Shown: positions 56,905 through 64,000 of the stretch, piece after piece
Layout: the number at the start of each line of letters is the position of its first letter
Numbering within the stretch: position 1 is the stretch's first letter
Source: Tricholomella constricta
Lineage: Eukaryota > Basidiomycota > Agaricomycetes > Agaricales > Lyophyllaceae
Direction: 5' to 3'
Length of the DNA: 64,000 nucleotides
Assembly (NCBI GenBank): GCA_013368375.1
Contig: JAACJP010000042.1
Location: forward strand, 248,001-312,000
Translations under genes and position numbers: made by a program
The notes under the pieces: model-generated
The model's database searches: none
What the model was told of the DNA's origin: nothing
What the model saw: only the letters and a program-made list of their open reading frames with translations

Positions 56905-58122
56905 ATGTCCGAATTCGGTGAATTTGACACGCCGTCGCCCCCCCCTGCGCTTACGCCAGAAGAGCGACTGGCTAGCCTTGAAACCACGATATCGGCTCTC
57001 TCCCACACCCAAACCTCCAACTCGGCCACCCTGGACCGCATCTCCTCTCTTTTAGATACCCTCGTTTTGGGGAACCCCTCCGCTGCCTCCCCAGCAGCAT
57101 CTACGACCCCCGCGACGCCGGCGCAACCCTCGCCGACGTCTCCCCCTCCGCGATCAGGATCGCACATTCGGCCGTCGCCTCCTCCCACCTACGATGGCGC
57201 ACGATCGGGCGGACGTGCCTTCTGGAATGCGTGTCAGCTCTACTTCTCGCTGACCACCGGGCAGTTCACCGACGACCACGCCCGAATTAGCTGGGTGTTG
57301 TCGTTCATGCAACACGGTCGCGCTGCCGACTTCGTCGGTCGCGTCTTTCAGTGCGGGTCGGTGAAGCGCGCGTTCCCGACCTGGGACGACTTCGTATCGA
57401 ACTTCGAGAAGGAGTTCTTCCTGTTTGACGAGGTCGCCGACGCCGCGCTCATCCTCGAGTCGACGGCGTATTTCCAGAACGGGCGCACCATCGACGAGTA
57501 CATAGACTCGTTCAAGGCCCTGTGGGTCAAGGCCGACTACCCGGATGGTCGTCACCTGGTCCTCAAGTTCCGTCGGGGCATGGACCCGAAGCTTTCGAAG
57601 CGACTCGGAAGCATCACCACGGGTCGGCCCAACGACTCCAAGATCGAGGACTGGCTAGCGATCGCCCGCTCCCAGGACTTCATCATGAGGACCGAGGAGG
57701 ACTTCCACCGTCGGACACCTCCGACCATCCCGTCGGCTAGTCGCCCGACCGCCCTCGTCCCTGTGCACCCAGTCGCGCCAGTTCTCCACTGGCGACCTTC
57801 TGCGCAACCAGTCGCTCCTGCTCGTGTGTCGGCTCCGACGCATGTCGCGCATGCCCCCCGAGCGCCGGCTCTTTCTCCCGATGTCCCTATGGACATTGAC
57901 CGATTCACCGGTCGCCCTGCTCGCAACGACAAGTGCCGTCGGTGCAAACAACCGGGGCACTTCTGGCGTGACTGTCCATTGCGCTTCGACGTGCGCCACA
58001 TCATGCCGGAGGAACTGGATGAGCTGATCATGCAGCTACTGGCGCGCAAGGATGCGATCCCGGCTGACCCGACTCCCGAGTCGGCCGACCCGACCGCCTT
58101 GGCCACGGAAGAGGATTTTTAG
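56905..58122 (+). CDS. Gag of the young gypsy element
   Basis: The first ATG of the frame is at 56905, giving 405 residues to TAG 58120-58122. The N-terminus has a short coiled-coil-like stretch (RLASLETTISALSHT) and a Pro-rich linker. The capsid-like Retrotrans_gag region includes AFWNACQLYF, FEKEFF and the TIDEYIDSFKALW stretch (about residues 95-230). A zinc knuckle CRRCKQPGHFWRDC (C-x2-C-x4-H-x4-C) sits near 57935. Gag packs the RNA into particles. The acidic tail ends on the frameshift site. Confidence 0.93.
   Translation: MSEFGEFDTPSPPPALTPEERLASLETTISALSHTQTSNSATLDRISSLLDTLVLGNPSAASPAASTTPATPAQPSPTSPPPRSGSHIRPSPPPTYDGARSGGRAFWNACQLYFSLTTGQFTDDHARISWVLSFMQHGRAADFVGRVFQCGSVKRAFPTWDDFVSNFEKEFFLFDEVADAALILESTAYFQNGRTIDEYIDSFKALWVKADYPDGRHLVLKFRRGMDPKLSKRLGSITTGRPNDSKIEDWLAIARSQDFIMRTEEDFHRRTPPTIPSASRPTALVPVHPVAPVLHWRPSAQPVAPARVSAPTHVAHAPRAPALSPDVPMDIDRFTGRPARNDKCRRCKQPGHFWRDCPLRFDVRHIMPEELDELIMQLLARKDAIPADPTPESADPTALATEEDF
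58113..58119 (+). promoter_or_regulatory. -1 ribosomal frameshift heptamer G GAT TTT at the gag stop
   Basis: Gag codons are GAT TTT TAG. A -1 slip gives GGA TTT TTA and enters pol. The GGAUUU type is used at the MMTV pro-pol junction. The older copy has the canonical GGGTTTT at the same place. Confidence 0.6.
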
Positions 58123-61100
58123 TCGCACAACGGGTGAAAAGTACGCCCCCGTTGTCTAGTCGTAATCGGTTCGCCCCCCTCTCCGTAGAGTACCCCAATA
58201 TACTTAATATTGCTGCTACTTCTACGGGTGAACCAATCGACGAAGACGTACAATCCCCCCCTGACCAATCGCCACCTCCGTCGGTCGCTCCGACCAAGCC
58301 GACCGCACCGTCGCGTCGCGGACTACCACGCTGGGAAAAACGACTACCCCGCCGCTTCGTGATCGCCGCCTCCCCCGACTCCTTATCCCTGTCGCTCAAG
58401 GTCGAGCTTGAGACCACCGACACCCAGGAGACGCACTCGCTCTCTGCCCTTGTTGACAGCGGAGCCACAGGATGCTTCATTAACACCGCCTTTGTGGAGA
58501 AGCACAAGTTGAAGACCCGACAGCTGAACCGCCCGTCACTAGCCTATAACGTCGATGGGACCCCTAATCAAGCGGGCGCCATCGAATATGTTGTAGACGC
58601 GGTTCTACGCTACGACGGTCACTCCGAACGGGTGCTGTTCGCGGTCGCAGGCATCGGGAAGCAGGATCTCATCCTCGGATTCACCTGGCTCCGAGACCAC
58701 AACCCCGACATTGATTGGGCAACGAAAAAGGTGAAAATGAGTCGGGCGCCGTCGCATTGCGACACCTGCAAGGTTGAGGCCAAGGAAGAGCGGCGCTCGC
58801 GCACCAAACTGCGAGCTGCCATTCGGGCCTGTCGGGCGGAAGGAATTCCGACCACAGAGCCGGATCTGCGCGCCCCGACCAGCCCCTACGTCGAGGACGA
58901 CTCTGACACGGACGAATTCCTCCCCTACACCCCAGTCATGGAGGAACCCGATCCAGAGTCGGACGACTTCCTTGCGGAGACCTTCCTGAATGGCGACCGC
59001 ATCTTTGCGACTGCGATCCACCCTCCTCCGACTGTGGCGCACATTCGTGCCAGTCAAACAACATCGCAGCGACTCGCGGAAGCGCATGCCGCGAACTCTG
59101 TGCCCAAGTCGTTCCGCGACGCCGTCCCGACCCACCTCCACGACTTTGAGGACGTTTTCTCCAAGGTCGCGTTCGACGAACTCCCCGATCGCAAACAGTG
59201 GGATCACGCGATTGAGTTGGAGCCGGGCGCTTCGCCGTCCGGCACCAAAGTCTACCCACTGTCGCCGGCGGAGCAAGTCGAGCTCGATGCGTTCCTCAAG
59301 GAGAACCTCGAGTCGGGTCGGATCCGTCCGTCGAAGTCGCCCATGGCTTCGCCAGTGTTCTTCATCAAGAAGAAGGATGGTGCGCTCCGGCTGGTGCAGG
59401 ACTATCGGACGCTCAACGCGCTTACGGTGAAGAACCGGTACCCACTGCCACTCATTAGCGAACTGGTGAACAACCTCCGCGGCGCGCGGTACTTCACCAA
59501 GCTGGACGTCCGATGGGGGTACAACAACGTTCGGATCAAGGAAGGCGACGAGTGGAAGGCAGCGTTTCGGACGAACCGCGGTCTCTTTGAGCCGCTCGTC
59601 ATGTTCTTCGGCCTCACGAACAGCCCCGCCACATTCCAGACCATGATGAATGACATCTTCCGCGATCTGATTGCCGAGGGTGTTGTTTGCGTGTACCTCG
59701 ACGATATCTTGATTTACACCAAGACTCTCGAGGAACACCGTCGGGTCGCGCGACTCGTACTGGACCGACTCCGCGAACATAAGTTGTTCTTAAAACCCGA
59801 GAAATGCGAGTTCGAACAGACCAAGGTCGAGTATCTCGGGCTGATCATCTCGCACGGGCAAGCGGAAATGGATCCGGTCAAGGTCGCTGGGGTGTCGGAG
59901 TGGCCGGCGCCGAGGAACAAGAAGGAGGTGCAAGCGTTCTTGGGCTTCACCAATTTCTATCGACGGTTCATCCAGGACTTCTCGCACCACGCCCGACCCC
60001 TGTTCGATCTGACGGGCAAGGACGTCGCCTGGCGCTGGGAAGCGTCGGAACAGTCGGCCTTTGACCTCCTGAAGTCTGCGATCACGTCGCGACCAGTGCT
60101 CGCATTCCCCGACGACGACCGACCGTACCGCATCGAAGCTGATTCGTCCGACTTCGCGACGGGCGCGGTCCTGTCGCAAGAGTCGCCGTCCGATGGCAAG
60201 TGGCACCCGGTCGCGTTCTACTCGAAGAGCTTGAACGCAGTCGAGCGGAACTACGAGATCCACGACAAGGAGATGCTGGCGATCATCCGGTCTCTGGAGG
60301 AGTGGCGACATTTTGTGGAAGGCGCAAAGCACAAGGTAGAGATCTTGACCGACCACAAAAACCTTGAGTACTTCCTCACCGCGAAGAAACTCAATCGGCG
60401 GCAAGCCCGCTGGTCGCTCTACCTCGCCAACTTCGACTTCACCCTCCACCACCGTCCGGGACGCAGCATGGGCAAACCCGACGCCCTGTCGCGTCGCGCT
60501 GATCACGGCGACGGAAGTGGCGACAATGCCGACATTGTGCTCCTCAAACCCGAGTTCTTCGCGATTCGCGCGACCGAGGGTCTGGTACTGGTCGGAGAAG
60601 AAGACGATGTGCTGAAGGCGATTCGCAAGGGCAATCGCGACGGCGCACAGGAGGACGCGGTCGCGAAAGCGGCGCAACTGGTCAAGGCATCCAAGACTGC
60701 CGGTCGATCCCTACGCTTCGGCGAGTGGGGGGAGGAAGGCGGTCTGCTCACGTTCCGTGGACGGATCTATGTCCCGAACGTTCCTGACCTTCGCCGACGC
60801 ATTGTGGAACAACACCACGACTCTAAGATCGCCGGTCACCCGGGTCGCTGGAAGACGTTAGAGCTGGTGTCGCGCAACTACTGGTGGCCTCAGATGTCGC
60901 GCTTTGTCGGTTCCTACACCAGCACCTGCGACATGTGCTTGCGCACGAAACCCCGCCGCCAACTCCCCGTCGGACAGCTGCAGCCGCTCCCAATCCCCGA
61001 AGGTCGCTGGAACGTCGTCTCGGTGGACTTCATCACCGAGCTCCCCGAGTCCAACGGCCACGACGCGATCATGAACGTCGTGGATTCGGTCGGAAAGCGA

Positions 61101-62159
61101 GCGCACTTCATCGCATCGCACACGACCTGTTCGGCCTTGGGAGCTGCCAATCTCTACCGGCGTCACGTCTGGAAGCTGCACGGTCTCCCCGACGCATTCG
61201 TCTCCGATCGAGGTCCACAGTTCGTCGCCGAGTTCACGCGCGAGCTGTACCGACTCCTGGGTATCAAGCTGTCGGCTTCGACGGCGTACCACCCGCAGAC
61301 CGACGGGCAGACTGAGCGCGTCAACCAGGAGCTGGAACAATTCCTGCGGGTCTTCTGCAACGAGCGCCAGAACGACTGGGAGGACCTGTTGCCCGACGCC
61401 GAATTCAGTTACAACAACCATGTACACTCGGCGACGCAACAGACCCCCTTCCTGCTCGACACGGGTCGGCATCCGCGCATGGGCTTTGAGCCGCGTCAGG
61501 GCGCTTCCAAGAACGAGTCGGCCGAAGAGTTCGTGGAGCGCATGAAGGAAGCCCAGGAGGAAGCTAAGGCGGCGCTTGCAAAAGCAAAGGACGACATGGA
61601 GCGGTATTACAACCAGCGACACGCCCCAGCGCCCGACTACCAGCCTGGCGACAAGGTGTACTTGGACGCGGCCGACATTTCTACGACCCGACCGTCTAAG
61701 AAGTTGTCGCATCGCTACCTCGGCCCTTTCGTCGTGCAAAGGCGAATCGGCCCGCTCGCATATCGCCTTCTGTTGCCTCAGTCCATGAAGCGCATCCATC
61801 CGGTCTTCCACGTCGTAAAGCTTGTCCCCGCTGTCACGGACCCCATCGAAGGTCGGCAGTCTGATCCACCGCCGCCCCCAGATATCATCAACGACGAGTC
61901 CCACTACGAAGTCCACAAAATCCTCGACAGCCGCATCTTTCGCAAGAAACTCCAGTACAAGATCTTGTGGAAAGGCTACGGCTACGAAGAAGCTTCGTGG
62001 GAGCCCCGGGAGAATGTCGTCGCCCCCGACCTGGTGCGCAAATTCCACCGCGACAATCCCGATGCCGCGCGCCACATCCGTGGCATCTTCACTCTGTCCC
62101 CCGCCGTCTTCGCCACCGTCACCCCGCACCGAGCCGTTGCGATTCAAGAGGGGGGGTGA
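58113..62159 (+). CDS. Pol of the young gypsy element
   Basis: Read by -1 frameshift from gag; the frame is open from 58113 to TGA 62157-62159, 1348 codons, and there is no ATG near its start. Order: protease (DSGATG, about 58458), reverse transcriptase (polymerase motif YLDD, about 59695), RNase H (first catalytic residue in EADSSD, about 60135), integrase with HHCC (about 60815-60945) and a DDE core (VDF about 61022, DRGPQF about 61206, E in TERVNQELE about 61325), and a chromodomain (YKILWKGYGYEEASWEP, about 61955-62010). No stops or shifts. The chromodomain marks it as a chromovirus. Confidence 0.95.
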   Translation, partial: GFLVAQRVKSTPPLSSRNRFAPLSVEYPNILNIAATSTGEPIDEDVQSPPDQSPPPSVAPTKPTAPSRRGLPRWEKRLPRRFVIAASPDSLSLSLKVELETTDTQETHSLSALVDSGATGCFINTAFVEKHKLKTRQLNRPSLAYNVDGTPNQAGAIEYVVDAVLRYDGHSERVLFAVAGIGKQDLILGFTWLRDHNPDIDWATKKVKMSRAPSHCDTCKVEAKEERRSRTKLRAAIRACRAEGIPTTEPDLRAPTSPYVEDDSDTDEFLPYTPVMEEPDPESDDFLAETFLNGDRIFATAIHPPPTVAHIRASQTTSQRLAEAHAANSVPKSFRDAVPTHLHDFEDVFSKVAFDELPDRKQWDHAIELEPGASPSGTKVYPLSPAEQVELDAFLKENLESGRIRPSKSPMASPVFFIKKKDGALRLVQDYRTLNALTVKNRYPLPLISELVNNLRGARYFTKLDVRWGYNNVRIKEGDEWKAAFRTNRGLFEPLVMFFGLTNSPATFQTMMNDIFRDLIAEGVVCVYLDDILIYTKTLEEHRRVARLVLDRLREHKLFLKPEKCEFEQTKVEYLGLIISHGQAEMDPVKVAGVSEWPAPRNKKEVQAFLGFTNFYRRFIQDFSHHARPLFDLTGKDVAWRWEASEQSAFDLLKSAITSRPVLAFPDDDRPYRIEADSSDFATGAVLSQESPSDGKWHPVAFYSKSLNAVERNYEIHDKEMLAIIRSLEEWRHFVEGAKHKVEILTDHKNLEYFLTAKKLNRRQARWSLYLANFDFTLHHRPGRSMGKPDALSRRADHGDGSGDNADIVLLKPEFFAIRATEGLVLVGEEDDVLKAIRKGNRDGAQEDAVAKAAQLVKASKTAGRSLRFGEWGEEGGLLTFRGRIYVPNVPDLRRRIVEQHHDSKIAGHPGRWKTLELVSRNYWWPQMSRFVGSYTSTCDMCLRTKPRRQLPVGQLQPLPIPEGRWNVVSVDFITELPESNGHDAIMNVVDSVGKRAHFIASHTTCSALGAANLYRRHVWKLHGLPDAFVSDRGPQFVAEFTRELYRLLGIKLSASTAYHPQTDGQTERVNQELEQFLRVFCNERQNDWEDLLPDAEFSYNNHVHSATQQTPFLLDTGRHPRMGFEPRQGASKNESAEEFVERMKEAQEEAKAALAKAKDDMERYYNQRHAPAPDYQPGDKVYLDAADISTTRPSKKLSHRYLGPFVVQRRIGPLAYRLLLPQSMKRIHPVFHVVKLVPAVTDPIEGRQSDPPPPPDIINDESHYEVHKILDSRIFRKKLQYKILWKGYGYEEASWEPRENVVAPDLVRKFHRDNPDAARHIRGIFTLSPAVFATVTPHRAVAIQEGG
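62146..62159 (+). promoter_or_regulatory. Polypurine tract of the young gypsy element
   Basis: AAGAGGGGGGGTGA directly before the 3' LTR, overlapping the pol stop codon. The tract primes plus-strand DNA synthesis in this class. Confidence 0.8.
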
Positions 62160-62629
62160 TGTTAGGGGAACTCCCTTTCGCGCCCTCCGACGCTCACCGA
62201 TCGTCCCCCCGCTCATGCGATCGCTCCCCCGACCGTTCGCGATCCCGACCCCCGACGCTCCGACCCAAGCGTCGGTGTATATACTTACACACTTCCTGTC
62301 GCTTCCCATCTCTCCCTGCGCGCGCCCGACGCCGATCCCGACCACCCGACATCCCGACGTCGGCTGTCCCAACTCGTGCCCGTACCCTGAGCCACGAGGA
62401 TCGGACAGCGTCGGGAACGTGTCCATACACGCGCCGCAGACCATTCCTTGATTATTATGTACAGTACTCGTATATAGTCGGCCCACTGGCATTGGGGATC
62501 CTTAGTCTATTCTCTTCGGATTCCCCTCTGCCAGGTAAGCCCCTCTTTACATTCCTTACTGTACTTAATATAACTTCGGATTCCCCTCTGCCAGTACGAC
62601 TCAGCTCTGCTCGTGAGGTCGCCCTAACA
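62160..62629 (+). repeat. 3' LTR of the young gypsy element
   Basis: 470 bp, identical by eye to the 5' LTR, followed by the GTCTC duplication. Confidence 0.96.
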
Positions 62630-64000
62630 GTCTCGACGAAATCCAACAAAGGCACCGAGGATTTTCTTAGACTTCAGTATTTCAGCCACGCTGCCTGCAA
62701 CACTGGACTTGCCAGTTCCTGCAGCACCAGAGAGCCAGAGCATAGAAGGACTAGAATCAGACTGAGCCCAGCTCATAATCTCAGACAAGAGCTTTTCACG
62801 GGTACCAGAAAGGCATGTAGAACTCCAGTGTGTGTGCAAGTCAGTAGCAAGCAGGTCTTTCAGTTGACCATCTTCTGTGACTCTTACAAGCACATCAATC
62901 TTATTGGAAATCATTGCAACTTGGTCTCCCGTTGCTTGAATGATCTTCCACTGTTGTAGGTTGATGCGTTGATCAAACTGAACCTTCAGCTGTGCAAAGG
63001 TGTCAGTAAATCCCTGGATGATAGTGTCATCCTTCGCTGAAAATACAGCTTTGACCATGATATCTGTAGATGAGGTGAGACTTTGCGGGAATGATATAAT
63101 CAAAATGGCAGACCAGCTTTACTTCGTCCCCAATACTCTGTAAGATAAACGAGACATTCTCGAAGCTGTTCCATCATGGCTTGGACTGTGCCAGTGAGGG
63201 ATCGAACGTCGCGGAGAGCCTCAGCATCCTTCATAAAGTCCAATGTCTCAAGGACAGTGGCCCAAAGGCCTTGGATGCGAGCATCGCGTTCGTACTGTTC
63301 AATCAAAATCTAAAATAGATGAGAACAACAACCGTCGGTTAAGTGACTGACGTACTGTCGATCCAGACGTCAGAAGGGTCCAAACTGCCTTTGCATATGG
63401 GTGAACCTGTTATGTGACATTGAATTTGTGAATCATGAGATGTTTGACGCTACTGACTTCTGCGATAGCACTGGCTAAATTTATGAACTGTTTGAGATTC
63501 CCAATGATCTCAGAAAACTTCTGATTTGGTGGCGAGCGAGCGCTCGCCGCAGATAAGGGGGCCTCGAGATCCTTCAGAGTAAGCGCAGCAGTCGTTGCTT
63601 CACGGGCATCGGGAGCACGAGCGTCCTTCGGCGAAGCGACCGAGAATGACAGAATGAGAGTTGGGCGCCGGTGAAAAATGGCTAACACCAGTGGCTTGAG
63701 GGGCACGTTCTCGTCTGAAATTACACGAATTGAGGCTTGAGCACACCTGAGACGGAAAATCACGTACCCAGTGCGACTATTCCGGCCTGCAAAACCTCAC
63801 TTTTCACGCTGGTCACCGCTTCTGCGATGACCTTGGATTTTTTCTTTCTTTTTTCATGTAAGATTTGAATTGTGACTTTAGAGCCGGGATCCGCAGCACT
63901 AAGATACGATATGTAAGTCTGCCGAAGGAAGTGGGCAGCGAAACGCACAAGAAAAATGCCTCGTTCCAGACCGGATTCGCACTCTTGACCCTCTGCGTGA

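Larger units (their letters stand above)
56308..62629 (+). mobile_element. Full-length young Ty3/gypsy chromovirus
   Basis: 6322 bp, with two 470 bp LTRs that look identical by eye and intact gag and pol. The 5 bp target duplication GTCTC lies at 56303-56307 and 62630-62634. Its orientation is opposite to the host NLR gene. Ignoring it restores the NLR frame. It is a recent insertion and probably competent. Confidence 0.97.
52855..64000 (-). pseudogene. C2-NACHT-WD40 (fungal NLR/STAND) gene, split by gypsy
   Basis: The 5' end lies beyond 64000. Exons, in coding order: 64000-63949, 63898-63768, 63714-63458, 63406-63356, 63309-63123, 63063-62630, then, past the insert, 56302-54992 and 54939-52855. 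Without the insert and one target copy the frame is unbroken for 1501 residues. Order of parts: C2-like segment (NPVWNE, about 63970), helical linker (VHPYAKAVW), NACHT with Walker A GAAGTGKS (62702-62728) and Walker B VVIVIDALDEC (about 56081-56107), winged-helix-type region, then 12 near-identical WD40 repeats (53170-54714) and a degenerate thirteenth. Such proteins sense non-self ligands and oligomerise; HET-E of Podospora is the best known. The insertion cuts the NACHT domain about 24 codons after Walker A. Confidence 0.88.

Noticed and set aside
58605..59780. 391-codon minus-strand ORF in gypsy pol
   Set aside because: Antisense shadow of the protease-RT coding region.
60858..62492. 544-codon minus-strand ORF across gypsy pol and LTR
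   Set aside because: Antisense shadow of the GC-rich pol frame. It crosses the LTR boundary and has no recognisable domains.
1..64000. tRNA, rRNA genes or CRISPR arrays
   Set aside because: No T-loop/anticodon arrangement, rRNA-like block or regularly spaced short repeats with unique spacers were seen. The WD40 units and GCCGTGC tracts are the only arrays.

Overview
The window looks like a transposon-rich accessory region of an agaricomycete (mushroom-forming basidiomycete) genome. Host genes have many 46-65 bp GT-AG introns. The element types (Ty3 chromovirus, Ty1/copia, Plavaka, TA-target DNA transposons) and the host families (DUF6593-like, fungal PL14 lyase, C2-NACHT-WD40) fit that group. 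The species cannot be named from the sequence. Exon models below were built by hand, and each was checked for a coding length divisible by three.

Layout. 1-4107: 3' part of a decayed Ty3/gypsy element. 5207-12536: first copy of a segmental duplication, with an NAD-dependent reductase gene, long non-coding stretches and a small-protein gene; it carries two TA-flanked DNA transposons. 13492-19760: Plavaka (CACTA-like) transposase on the minus strand, holding a third TA-flanked transposon, and a divergent broken gene. 20441-26544: complete but disabled Ty1/copia element (minus) with a 791 bp TRIM-like element inside. 27660-33807: DUF6593-like gene split by a complete, apparently intact Ty1/copia element. 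34654-46409: PD-(D/E)XK-like gene, small-protein genes, second duplication copy with the intact reductase, and a PL14 lyase. 46409-50089: TRAPPC11 gene with a short C-terminus. 50348-52113: LTR and retroelement relics. 52855-64000: C2-NACHT-WD40 (fungal NLR/STAND) gene on the minus strand, split just after its Walker A motif by a young full-length Ty3/gypsy element at 56308-62629.

Most insertion calls rest on three internal checks: matching terminal repeats, a target-site duplication, and an uninterrupted reading frame or paralogous empty site once the insert is ignored. The strongest points are: (i) the young gypsy element with a Tf1-like self-primer and a -1 frameshift site at the gag stop; (ii) the NLR gene it broke, with 12 nearly identical WD40 repeats; (iii) the TRIM nested in copia; (iv) duplicated reductases in which one copy has lost the catalytic lysine and carries a transposon in an intron; and (v) an unrecognised four-member small-protein family whose first exon is only ATG plus one base.
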